A DNA stretch of 64,000 nt from Plantago ovata (lineage: Eukaryota; Streptophyta; Magnoliopsida; Lamiales; Plantaginaceae), in NCBI GenBank assembly GCA_028274465.1, contig CM051455.1, positions 110,110,261-110,174,260 of the forward strand. The letters are read 5' to 3'. The notes beneath the pieces were generated by a model, which searched no databases, was not told the DNA's origin, and saw nothing but the letters and a program-made list of their open reading frames with translations. Positions 11,060-20,773 of this stretch are shown one piece after another. Every line of letters begins with the position of its first letter. Position 1 is the stretch's first letter. Both the position numbers and the translations under genes were made by a program.

Positions 11060-11200
11060 CCAGGCGGACCGCTTGGCGGGAGCCAAGCGGGGCGCTTGGG
11101 AGGTTCCAAGCGCTCCGCTTGAATTTTCAGAAAGTTACAAAACTTTTTGGAATTTCAAGCGGATCGGTTGGCCCTTCCAAGCGCTTCGCTTGGCTCTGTT
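11060..11200. repeat. Cluster of CCAAGCG/CGCTTGG palindromes
   Basis: About five imperfect palindromes of the form CCAAGCG-NNN-CGCTTGG lie in 140 bp, between the extra ORF and the inner polypurine-like tract. The same unit occurs at 14757-14980 and in both Ath1 LTRs. Short open frames on both strands here are by-products of the repeats. Confidence 0.8.
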
Positions 11201-11450
11201 TCTAGATTTTCAACGTTTTTCCTATCTTAATCACCTAAGGCACCAAGACAAAAACTAGACTAAACTAATCACGACAAAAGGCACACAGGCCACAACTACA
11301 AAAGCAAATAAAGAGTACAAGAGTCATAAGTCGCAACATCATACAACAAAATCGAAATGAAAAAAGTTTCAACCAACAATAGTAAACAAGCCAAAATAAC
11401 GATAATATACAAATACTACCGATAAATGTGCCCCCTGTCGGCTGGTGTCT

Positions 11451-12853
11451 CTAGGAGTAGGGGTCGTAAGGGGTGTTAGGAAAGGCATTCCCACTACCAC
11501 CGGTCTGATCATAGAAAGTATACCCCGGAATTCGGCGAGCTAAGGCATCATGGCGGTTCATCATCTCCTCCTGGTGGGCTCTCCAACGCCTAGTGTCCTC
11601 TGCTCGAGCGGCCTCCCAACGCTGATCTACACGCCCTTGGTAATCATCCCAACGCTGCTCCTCCATCACACGGAAGTCCTCCCACCTCTTGACTTCGCGC
11701 TCCTCAAATCCCCGGAATTGCTCGGTAAGCTGGGTCGACTAAGCCTCCAACATGGTGGTTTAGAAGCTACCAACTGATCAACCAAGATCTGGTTGAACCC
11801 CGAGAAGTCGAAGTTTCCTTGTCCGGCCGTAGGCGGAGGTGGAGGAGGTGTCACATGGCGCGTAACCCTTGGTTGCATGGGTTCTCCTTGCTGAGTGCAC
11901 CAAGTCCCGTACATCTCATTGTACGTATCAATGTTGATGGATTTCTTCGGCTTCTTGTCCAATACGAGGTCGGGAACTCCGGCCTCCTTGCACATGCCCG
12001 TGATCAAGTTACCAAAGGCAAGCTTCCGGTTTGCATTACGGCGGCGCTTGAATTCCTCGAAGATGACGATGCCAGGAGTGAGAGGCAAATTATGCAAGAG
12101 AGCATAGACTAGGACTCCGTAATAGTACTGAACCTCGGAATCATGTGTGCTAGGAATCAGATTGGCTTGAACGAACTTCAACATCATCCTTGCCTCGAAG
12201 GTGAGATCGTTGTGGCGCAAAATCCGGGGTGGTTGATCAGGAAATTCAAAATCTTCCACCGTAATGCCATTCAGTACCTCCATGGGTTAATGATCAGACT
12301 CCCGGTCGTAGACATAGAGCTCCGCGGGATCAAATCTCTCGTTGGATGCAGGCTGGCGGTTTGGATCCCGCGCCAGTGGCCTATCCAATCGCGTAATGAA
12401 GCTAGTGATGCTCAAAGGAGTAAACTCGACCCCAACACCGTGGACGGGAACCTCACCGGTCCGTTCATTGTAGTCCGTGAAGGCAATTTAGAAGTCCTCC
12501 ACTACTGCTTGGTCCCAATTTGGCATGACCTCGCCATAGTACTTCCAGCCTCGCTCAGTAATGAGCTTGTTGATCTCTCTGGTACCATCCAACTCGCTCT
12601 CACCAGCCGTGAAGCGAATGCTCCTCTCAGAAATGTACGTGTGCTTGTGGGCATGGAAACTCACTTCGAATTGCCTTGCCCTCCCCGATTGGCGATACTT
12701 GCCGGGTGTGGCCGTTTGTTGGGCACTCGAGGTCCCTTCTCCCCTTGATCTCTTGGTTCTTATTGATGCCATTGTACCTAGAATAATCTTATTAGATAAC
12801 TTCAAGAGACGATGAGGCTTAGACTCGACTCCTAGACTCCAATACTCACTCAA
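11451..12853 (-). pseudogene. Extra ORF of Ath1, plant transposon-protein type
   Basis: The frame begins near MASIRTKRSRGEG (12776) and continues to 12283 and on to 11666, with stops or frame changes at about 12290 and 11720. The most recognisable part is FEARMMLKFVQANLIPSTHD, then LPLTPGIVIFEEFKRRR and AFGNLITGMCKEAGVPDL. I recognise this as the putative plant transposon protein family found with Athila/Tat-type elements. The tail is Pro- and Gln-rich, then Arg/Trp/Glu-rich (near 11660-11460). No enzymatic motif is visible and its role is unknown. It lies downstream of gag with no pol between. Confidence 0.6.
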
Positions 12854-12859
12854 GTAATC

Positions 12860-13389
12860 TCATGGTGAGTTTGAAGGCTTGCTAAAGTTCATATGAACAA
12901 ATCGAGAAGCTTTAACACTTCGTTACGATAAATCCATACGAATCTAAACCAAGCAAACAAACTCTCCAATTAAATTACCCAACCAATCCAACACATTCTC
13001 ATGCAATCACAACATCACCATAATCATAACATAACTCAAATTCAAGGCTAACAATCATCAAACAATTACATAGCAAAAATTCGAGCACTAGAGTTCATCA
13101 TAAATCAAGAGGAGCAAAATTCGAATTTAGACATCACATCTAGTAAGAATCATGCTCAACAATCATCATCAAACTCTAATTCACCAATGCATAACACAAT
13201 TGAAGCTAATTAAGATAAAATCCCAAATTCAAGAAAGTTAGGGTTCATGAGAGGTACCTTTGATTCCTGGTTATGGATGCTTCAAACGTGAAATTTGATC
13301 GGTTTAGATGATAGAGGGGGTGATGGGCTTTTTAAAATGCACAAGATTGCAAGAATTGGTGGATAATTGAGAGAGATTGAGATTTTTGG
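12860..13389. other. AT-rich non-coding segment of Ath1
   Basis: This stretch is rich in A, T and CAATCATCA-like words. No coding frame or repeat stands out. It precedes the extra ORF in the element's sense direction and may be its leader. Confidence 0.4.
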
Positions 13390-14678
13390 GGTGCTGATGA
13401 ACGCGGATTCGTCGGTTCCGAATTCAGTCAAATAATATTTGTATTTAGCCAAAGGCAATCCACAACTACAACGAAAACCGTAGTGTAGCAGCAGAATGAC
13501 TCGAGTGTCGTTCTCTCAGGACTATAACTAGCTTTATCTATTTAATAAGAAAATATAAAACAGCAAATAAAAAGCGATAGGGGGTTTTCAAGCAGATAAT
13601 GGAGGTTGGTGATAGTATGGTCCTTCTTAACATAATGGGTCAATAATCATGCATAAATTCCTCGGTCTTTCATAGAGATCTTTGAATGAATCTTGGGTCC
13701 TGTTGTAAGTATTGTGCACTACGAAGATAGTATGGGTCTGACCTGTCAACAACTAACGTCCTATTGTGTTCCGTCATCATTCAACACTACGAAGATAATT
13801 AAGTCTGATTGGCCGACAAGTGTCCTAGTGTGCATAATGATCAATACAACATACGAGAATTTTGGTGTTCAACTCATCAACGAAATAAAGCAATGACACG
13901 GAGTATAATGCGCGATATAGCCATTAGCATGATTATCTTCCCTCGCTAAGAATTCACATACTACCACCAACGATAAATTTAGCTACTCATAATGTGCATG
14001 CAATCAATAGCAATCATAGAAGAAAACATATTGAAAGAATATATAAAATAAGTAGATAAAAGTTGTAAGATACAAAGTTACCGAAGGTTGTCAATCTCCG
14101 GATGATTGTGATCCTACGCGCTCCAATCTGCTATGAAAAAGTATCCCCTAAGCTATGGAACTCCCAGGACAGGCCCCGGGTAGTTCCTTCCTAAAACTAT
14201 AGAGAGAGGTGAGAAAGTAGGCTTGGAAAGATACGATTTTCGGAGAGAAAACTCGCAACTATATATAGGCCCGGAATTCCTCTGGGCGGTCGCCGAGAGC
14301 TGGGGCGGTTCGCCCCCCAGTGTAAATGCGAGATTTTCGCAGTTTTCGACGCGGTTTTGGATTTCTTCACCTTTTCGGACTCGGTTTATGACTTCTAGTA
14401 GCCTTCTAACCTCCAGATTCGGCCCCTAGACTCCAAATCCTATCCGGAAACCTTCAGATACTCCAAATATGCTTCTGGAACACCAATTCCTTGTAGACTT
14501 CAATATAATTGCCCGTAAATCTCCGAATTTCAACCAAAACCTGTAAAATAAAATCTAAAGGGAAACGTGACACTATTCTAATAAAATGTACTAAAATATA
14601 GCTAAATTAACATAGAGGATAGCTAAATTAGGTGAAAAAGACTCGAATGAAAGTGTAAAATACACATTCATCAGGTGC
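13390..14678 (-). mobile_element. Solo LTR of Athila-like family E, inside Ath1
   Basis: The LTR spans 13395-14673 (1279 bp), begins TGATGAACGCGG and ends TACACATTCATCA on the plus strand. It is flanked by GGTGC at 13390-13394 and 14674-14678. It matches the LTR at 29080-30270, including ATTTGTATTTAGCCAAAGGC at its start and TATATATAGG near 14260. No PBS or internal sequence follows. A solo LTR with intact target copies is the mark of recombination between the two LTRs of a former full element. Confidence 0.92.
14259..14268 (-). promoter_or_regulatory. TATA box with upstream palindromes in solo LTR
   Basis: CTATATATAG is immediately followed on the plus strand, which is upstream in the LTR's own sense, by two GC-rich palindromes at 14284-14294 and 14302-14316 (GGGGCGG-TTCGCCCC type). 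The same layout is seen in LTR E at 29826-29928. Confidence 0.6.
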
Positions 14679-14739
14679 TAAATCGGCAACGGAGGAAGAA
14701 AACGAAGTGGGGAGCTTTGATACTTAAGTGCCCCGCTTA

Positions 14740-14985
14740 GCTTTCTTAAGGAAAGCCAAGCGAAGCGCTTGGGCCGTCCCAAGCGAAGCGCTTGGAAAGC
14801 GGTCCGCTTGGGTCCTGCCAAGAGCTCCGCTTGGATTTCCAGTAAGAATGAAATTCTTACTGGAAATTCAACAGGACCGCTTGGACCTGCCAAGCGCTCC
14901 GCTTGGATTTCCAGTAAGAATGTACATTCTTACTGGAAATTCAAGCGGACCGCTTGGGCTTTCCAAGCGGTTCGCTTGGGACCTG
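14740..14985. repeat. Main CCAAGCG/CGCTTGG palindrome array with 72-bp duplication
   Basis: Eight units of CCAAGCG-NNN-CGCTTGG type lie between 14757 and 14980. Within them a 72-bp unit is duplicated in tandem (14814-14885 and 14886-14957). Each copy holds a second inverted repeat, TTTCCAGTAAGAAT with its complement, around a 3-4 base centre. The array lies just after the gag-protease frame of Ath1. Confidence 0.85.
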
Positions 14986-15160
14986 AAGCTCCCTAACCCA
15001 TTTTTTTTCAACTTTTGCTAAACTTTCACCCCAAAAACCTTGTCTAAATAACGAAATAAAATTTAAACGTGCTCCCAATCTATATGCAAGTACCTACAAC
15101 CTCGGGTTGCCTCCCGAGAAGCTCCTTCGTTTAAAAGTCGTTGGCTCGACTCGTCTTAGC

Positions 15161-17503
15161 TCATGCGGGATCAATTTCGCATCGGGTACTAGACTTCCCC
15201 GTCCAAGTGCTCTTCAAATCATCAAGTCCCTGCACATCTTGACGAACATAAAGAGGACCAAAGAATCCTACAAGTTCGTTAGTATCAACATAAGCACATG
15301 AATTAATTATGGCTCGCAACGTATGTTGCTTGCCATTTACCTCGAAGCTACATGTACGACGGTACATGTCTATCACCATATGTACTTTGTTGATGAAGGC
15401 TCTACCCAAAAGAACCACATCCTTGAGCTTTGCGGAGGATGTAGACATGACGATGAAGTTCGTCTTGACCTCTACACCGGCGACTCTCACCACTAGATTC
15501 TCGATCACACCCAATGGCTTCTTCATAGACCCGTCCGCCAATTGCACCATGCACTTCATTGGTCTTAAGCCAGACAAACCCGACTCTTCGTACACGTTCA
15601 AAGGTATGACATTCACACCTGCTCCCGTGTCTAGAGTTGCCACTATTCCATCCTTCTTACCCAAGCCGATTTCCACATCAAAGCTCTCTTGGATAGGCAC
15701 TTCTACCATATCCACCAACTCATCCTCAGACGATGAGTTTTCATTCACTTCTTCCACTATCGCATCAGATTGTGCGACCACTTTTTCTTCCACAACGACC
15801 TTAGGAGTCTCAAGCTCCTCACTCACCTTGCAAGTTTCAGTTATCTTGCAACTTGGCACCTCAACTAGTGCATTGTCTCTCACAACCGTGATCTTCACGG
15901 GCAAATCAGTCACCACGGTTATGGCCATAGCCTTCTCCGTGTTTCCGGGAAACTTCCCTTGCTCTCTACTAGCCCCCCGATCTATCAGCTCGTGCAACTT
16001 CTTATGGAGGTTGCTACTACTAGCCTCAAGCTTCTCAAATCGCTGATTGTTAGTAGCTTCATTACGATAGTAATGCTCCATAAACTTATTTGTCTTCAAC
16101 ACAAGATCGTTGAGAGAAGAGACAAGAGGTGAAGGAAGCACCCCTCCACCTTGTGGTCCCGAACTAGCAACCTGAGATGGAGGTGTAGGATTAGAAGGCG
16201 GTGCTCCTTCATACCAATTGTTCCCATAGTTGAGACGACTTCTATCTTGATTAGGCCCATAGGCATATTGATCCGGGTTATGGACATAACCACGGTTGCC
16301 TTGATTCTGGTACCCACCTCGGGGCCCACGGTTTTGTGGCCTCACATTTCCATATCCTTGCCCGTAGTTCACATCTCCGACTACTTGCTCTCCCTCAGCA
16401 GCATACACTTCCTGACGGACATCGTTCGTGATATATTGCTCTCTAGCAAATTCAGAACGGCATAAATAGGCCGGGTGCCCATAGTTCTTGCACACACCAC
16501 AAACTTCCGTAGAAGTAGAAGGAACGCTTTGCCTCAAAGCTTGCTTCACTTCATGGGCGAACCCATCGAAGGCATTTTGTTCTACCACTACCTTGGCCTC
16601 ACCTCTTTGCTCCTTTTGGAGCACACGAGCCCTCACATTACGGTTTTGGGAATTCCGGTACATCATGTCCAGCTTCACTTGGGCTTGAGAAGGAAGCAAC
16701 TCCCCCATACTACCTCCACAAATACTATCCACTTGAGATTGAATCTCAGGATGTAAACCATTGTAAAAGAATTGGAGAAGCTGACCTTTATCATACCCGT
16801 TATGTGGGCATCGATGATGCAACCCCATGAATCGATCATAGGCCTCGTGGAAAGGCTCATCATACCTCTGCTCGAAGGAGCTAATTTGGCTCTTCATAGC
16901 CATTGTCTTGGAAGCGGGGTAGTAACGCTCTATGAACTTATCAAAACATAGATCCCATGTTGTCAAAGACCCGGCCTCCAAAGTATTAAGCCAAGCCTTT
17001 GCACGATCGCCTAGCCCCATAGAAAAGACCTTCTTACGGAGATCATCATCCGTAACACCAGCCCCTGGTCGCCCAAGATGGAGAACAAAATTCTCGAGCT
17101 CATTCAAGTACCCAATCACGTCCTCATTAGCCATCCCATAGAATTTGGGAAGTTGTTGGAACATGTGATTCTTGATCTCCAAGTTCCTTGTGGCATCATT
17201 GAGGACAATTGCTGGTCCTCTAGCCCCAACTGTAGGCTTAGTAAGTGTACGTATAGGCCTCTCCGCCATTTCACCTTCCAAGTAAACAGATTCAAGAATT
17301 GGCTCCAAAAGATAAGAAGAAGACTCTTCCCGAATACCAGAAGTGGAAGCTCTAGATGCTACTCCTTCAAACTCGAGATTCAAAATCCTCCTTCTCCTTT
17401 GAAACAAACGATCGATCTCGTCTACAAAAGGTTCAGTAATAGGTCCACCCGTTCGGGTTCTAGGCATGCACTCACCTGAAATACCAGATAGTGAATATCT
17501 CAA
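15161..17503 (-). CDS. gag-pro: Athila-type gag-protease polyprotein of Ath1
   Basis: An open frame of 780 residues. Residues about 90-330 form the plant retrotransposon gag domain (NLEIKNHMFQQLPKFYG, AKAWLNTLEAGSLTTWD, FYNGLHPEIQSQVD). A single zinc-knuckle-like block CGVCKNYGHPAYLC follows near residue 335, then a Gly/Asn/Gln-rich stretch and a coiled segment around KLHELIDR. The aspartic protease core is GIVATLDTGAGVNVIPLN near residue 635 with ILLGRAF-type sequence (VVLLGRAFI) downstream. The frame ends before any RT. Gag packages element RNA and the protease would process the polyprotein. I chose the ATG at 17503 because it lies 88 bp after the PBS. It is unusually well preserved for an element without pol. 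Confidence 0.88.
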   Translation of the reverse strand: MRYSLSGISGECMPRTRTGGPITEPFVDEIDRLFQRRRRILNLEFEGVASRASTSGIREESSSYLLEPILESVYLEGEMAERPIRTLTKPTVGARGPAIVLNDATRNLEIKNHMFQQLPKFYGMANEDVIGYLNELENFVLHLGRPGAGVTDDDLRKKVFSMGLGDRAKAWLNTLEAGSLTTWDLCFDKFIERYYPASKTMAMKSQISSFEQRYDEPFHEAYDRFMGLHHRCPHNGYDKGQLLQFFYNGLHPEIQSQVDSICGGSMGELLPSQAQVKLDMMYRNSQNRNVRARVLQKEQRGEAKVVVEQNAFDGFAHEVKQALRQSVPSTSTEVCGVCKNYGHPAYLCRSEFAREQYITNDVRQEVYAAEGEQVVGDVNYGQGYGNVRPQNRGPRGGYQNQGNRGYVHNPDQYAYGPNQDRSRLNYGNNWYEGAPPSNPTPPSQVASSGPQGGGVLPSPLVSSLNDLVLKTNKFMEHYYRNEATNNQRFEKLEASSSNLHKKLHELIDRGASREQGKFPGNTEKAMAITVVTDLPVKITVVRDNALVEVPSCKITETCKVSEELETPKVVVEEKVVAQSDAIVEEVNENSSSEDELVDMVEVPIQESFDVEIGLGKKDGIVATLDTGAGVNVIPLNVYEESGLSGLRPMKCMVQLADGSMKKPLGVIENLVVRVAGVEVKTNFIVMSTSSAKLKDVVLLGRAFINKVHMVIDMYRRTCSFEVNGKQHTLRAIINSCAYVDTNELVGFFGPLYVRQDVQGLDDLKSTWTGKSSTRCEIDPA

Positions 17504-17590
17504 GCAAAAAGAAACAAAAACAGAAATGAGACAAAGAAGAGATGTTGGCTGAAAAAAAACAAAACAAAAACACCAACCAAAGGAGTTAAG

Positions 17591-17608
17591 TCCCCGACAG
17601 CGGCGCCA
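17591..17608 (-). other. Primer binding site of Ath1
   Basis: The minus strand reads TGGCGCCGCTGTCGGGGA, 3 bp after the LTR end at 17612. It differs at two positions from the block TGGCGCCGTTGCCGGGG usual in Athila-like elements and present in element E. It marks 17612-19014 as the 5' LTR. Confidence 0.8.
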
Positions 17609-17611
17609 AAT

Positions 17612-19014
17612 TGATGATGTCGTTTTTCACCAATTAAATTTGTTTAAAAGCCTAAGAACACTTATCACTACACAAACTAGAGTGCAATGGCAAGTTGTCC
17701 CCGAGTGTCGTTCTCTCGGGACCTAACGTGGCTTTGCTTGAGGTTGTTGCTAGTAATTTCAGTCAACGAGTTCAAATGTTTATAGAATCGTTTTTCTTTG
17801 AACAAAGCAACGAGAAATCAGATTGCTGTAATCAAGTTTGGAAAACGGTTGGTGGTAGAAATCGAATACACATGCATGGGTTACGAATATGCTCACAAGT
17901 TCAGTGCGTAAAACCTTCGATCAAGTCTGGTAAGCAACTCGTCTAGGTAACTTTCAAGACACACATCATAAAAGACCACTATCAATACTTTAGAGGTGCT
18001 TGTCACTAACACCATTTATCTAGCATGCTGCAGATCTCTAACATACAATCCTATAGCTTTCATTGGCCAAGAGTTTGTCACTATACTCAATTCGAATATA
18101 TTTTATAGGCAACTAAGAATCATATGAAGGAATTTGCAGCAAGATTGAATCACAATCTCATGTAAGCATAAACATAACCCATAGCATGCATATTCTACAT
18201 TCTACCACCAACAAAAAAGATTTAGCTACTCATATTCATCAACATAGACATCAATTCATATGAATAATAATCAGAATACATCATATCAAACTACAAGACA
18301 AGAGAGTGATACAAGTTACCACCAAAGCTGTCACTAATCGGTGGAAAGCAAAGAAAACCTCTCCTAGATGATTACAAAGGATGAATTCCAATCAAAATCT
18401 TGAATCCCAAGCTAAAATACAATGTAATTTGAGTTTTCTCTGAGTCTTGGGGCTTAGGAGCTCTCCAAAACGAAGCTACAGTTCAAAAGATATCCAAAAA
18501 ATGACTGGAGATCAGATCTAAGAAGGAAAATTTGAAAACGTAACCGCTGCCAAGCGGACCGCTTGGAGAAGCCAAGCGGAGTGCTTGGCAAGCGAAGCGC
18601 TTTGGCACTCCAAGCGCTTCGCTTGGCTTCTGTGCCAAAGCTCCTGGAAAATGAAGCGGAGCGCTTCCCTATTCCAGGCGCTTAGCTTGGCTCCTGAGCA
18701 GATGTTTGTCTTCGAACTCAATATTTTTGCCCTCGCACGGCCCACGGGTGCCTTGGACTCATCCTTCTCGATGCTTATTGATGCTCAAACACTTACGAAC
18801 AAGCCACGGAGATTGGGGAACTTCAACGGGGCCGTCTTTTCCATCAAAAAGGCTCGTTTTTAGCTCCAAAAATGCCATTTCGTACCTAAGTGCCTGAAAA
18901 TGCAGAAAACACAAAACGCGACACTATTCTACAAAACTAACCAAAAAACAAGGCTAGAAGATAGCAAAAGAAGGTAAAAAAGACAAGATGAACGCGTCAA
19001 AAATACGTTCATCA
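17612..19014 (-). repeat. 5' LTR of Ath1 (1403 bp)
   Basis: The partner of 8067-9421. It carries about six CCAAGCG-type palindromes at 18546-18690, two or more of which are missing or altered in the other copy. The shared TAGAATAGTGTC core lies at 18920-18931. ATTAA follows at 19015-19019. Confidence 0.9.
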
Positions 19015-19019
19015 ATTAA

Positions 19020-19092
19020 CCTGTATGTTAAGAAAAGTTTTGAAATTCCGCTGCGTACCATAGGGGTAACTCTGACCGTATTTTTTCTTACA
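19020..19092 (+). repeat. 5' LTR of element A, last part
   Basis: The sequence resumes after Ath1 and ends TTTTTTCTTACA, with ATTCCGCTGCG and TAGGGGTAA shortly before. The same pair of words precedes the LTR ends at 24713 and 58513. It joins to 6062-8066 once Ath1 and one ATTAA are taken out. Confidence 0.85.
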
Positions 19093-19093
19093 G

Positions 19094-19109
19094 TGGTATC
19101 GGAGCGAGG
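19094..19109 (+). other. Primer binding site of element A
   Basis: TGGTATCGGAGCGAGG starts one base after the LTR. It matches the initiator tRNA-Met type site TGGTATCAGAGC with one change. This site is standard for Ty1/copia elements. Confidence 0.85.
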
Positions 19110-19244
19110 TTAATTGATTACGTATATACGTATGTATATTGTATGATTTTGTAGATATGTGGATGCAATTGATTCTATGATTAATTCGATTTTCAAAAGT
19201 TTTGTTTTTATATAAATTTAGAATTTATATTTTTCAAAAAAAAA

Positions 19245-19248
<4 letters not shown>

Positions 19249-19338
<90 letters not shown>
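19249..19338. repeat. (TA)n microsatellite in leader of A
   Basis: About 45 uninterrupted TA units, starting roughly 150 bp after the PBS. Replication slippage is the likely source. It lies directly against a very GC-rich block. Confidence 0.95.
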
Positions 19339-19340
<2 letters not shown>

Positions 19341-19342
19341 TA

Positions 19343-19558
19343 CCGGGCCGCCTGCGCGACCGCAGGTGCCCGTGCCCGCGGCGCAGGCGCTTGGCGGCTG
19401 CGTGCAGCGGGCACCCGGATGCCTGGGGGACGCAGGCACCCGCACCTGCGGACGCAGGCGCCCGTGCGCCGCGGGCGCCGGGCGCCTGCGGCCGCAGCGC
19501 CCGTGCCTGCGTGCCGCAGGCGCCGGGCGCCCGCGGCCGCAGGCACGGTAGGGGACGG
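19343..19558. repeat. GC-rich degenerate repeat in leader of A
   Basis: About 215 bp dominated by short repeats such as GCAGGCGCCCG and GCGGCCGCAGG, many self-complementary. All six frames are open because stops are rare in such DNA. The Arg/Ala/Pro/Gly-rich translations are not evidence of genes. The matching part of element D lacks this block. Confidence 0.8.
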
Positions 19559-20056
19559 GACCCATGTTTTAATATATATATATTTTCCCGGGTTGTACCC
19601 AAAATCGAATTTTGAAAATTTTGAGGATTGAATTTTATATTTGGAATATAAATATGATTTAATTGTAATTGTTTTTATCTAGAGGGGTTAAATTTAATTA
19701 GTATAAAGTTAAAGGGATTATTTGCAATTTATCAATTTATTGTTTATTGCAAATTAGTCCTTCTACTTTTGAATTTTAGATTTAACACCTCCAAGGTTTC
19801 AAAAATTACAATTAAGTCCTTCGGGTTTTCAAAAATTGCTACGTGGTCAATAGAATTTTCGATTTTTCAATCTAGTCCAAATTTTCAATTATTTCATAGA
19901 GATTATAAGTATGGGATTATAATTTTCATAATGAAATTATGAAGTCATTTGGCATCCACATAGGCTACTACTTGTTTTGTTTGCTCGATATGCTATTGTT
20001 TGACAATGCATGTTTAAATACAAAGTATTTTACTTTCCGTTCGACCGCTATGCATG

Positions 20057-20215
20057 CGAGGGTAGGCGGCGCCCTCTTATGTGTCGGACCGCATATATTA
20101 TGTATGGGTAGGCGGCACCCATTATGTGCTTGACCGCGTTTAGAACTAGAATGGATAGGCGTTATCCATTACGTGTAGACCGCTCATGCATGATGGGTAG
20201 GCCGCGCCCTTATTT
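20057..20215 (+). repeat. Leader hairpin repeats of element A (four units)
   Basis: Four units based on ATGGGTAGGCGGCGCCCATT followed by a G-ACCGC word begin near 20060, 20106, 20153 and 20195. The spacing is 42-47 bp. Each can fold with GGG paired to CCC around a G/C loop. Element D carries four related units at 59805-59975, so this is a conserved part of the untranslated leader. Confidence 0.8.
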
Positions 20216-20773
20216 GTTTGTAGATGACTGATAACAACCCTCAAGCGACAAGCCCCAACCAATATAAGTACAAAAATATATATATGTATGTATTTCTGAG
20301 ATGCTTTCCATAGGGTGCTTTAATTCTGAACTTTCATTGCGTTTTCTTGTATTGGCGACCTCGTTTTACAGACTCGCAGTGATCGTCAGATTAGAGTAAG
20401 CCTATGGTTATGACTTACTGCATATTGTATCTAGAGACCTCGATAGGTACAGTATGTAGGGCATCGGGTTAAAATTAGATTTAACAACCAAGAGTTGCGT
20501 GACGCAATTGGATAGTCCTACCGGTCATATTATGCTATGCGACCAGCCCCCGTTGGAGTATAACATAGTATGGATTTGGATCTTGGCCACTACGGTAACT
20601 TGTTGGAAATTACCCGTATGTTTATTGTGGGGGCAAGCATATGTGAAAATAGTGGAAGCTAAACAGCTAAAGGACCTTGTTGTTTAGTTATGTTGACTGT
20701 GTATTTAGAAGTAATATTTCAATAGTTGATTTATTATTTTCGTTCTATATTATTTCTCCTTAGGAAATTACAA

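Larger units (their letters stand above)
8067..19014 (-). mobile_element. Athila-like Ty3/gypsy element Ath1, pol-less, nested in A
   Basis: Two direct LTRs (8067-9421 and 17612-19014) flank an internal part read on the minus strand. A PBS lies at 17591-17608, gag-protease at 15161-17503, an extra ORF at 11451-12853 and a polypurine tract at 9422-9434. ATTAA target copies flank the whole. No RT, RNase H or integrase motif is visible in the 5.7 kb between gag and the 3' LTR, so it probably needed enzymes from a partner element. By eye the LTRs differ at about 16-17 bases plus several indels. Confidence 0.9.

Noticed and set aside
12143..12748. A 201-codon plus-strand frame
   Set aside because: Antisense shadow of the extra ORF of Ath1; no motif of its own.
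15309..16046. A 245-codon plus-strand frame rich in Thr and Ser
   Set aside because: It is the exact antisense of the gag-protease frame of Ath1. Its composition is explained by the Glu/Val-rich coding strand.
19202..19631. Several long open frames on both strands, rich in Arg, Ala, Pro and Tyr-Ile repeats
   Set aside because: They come from a TA microsatellite and a GC-rich repeat where stop codons are rare. All frames are open at once, and no protein family is visible.
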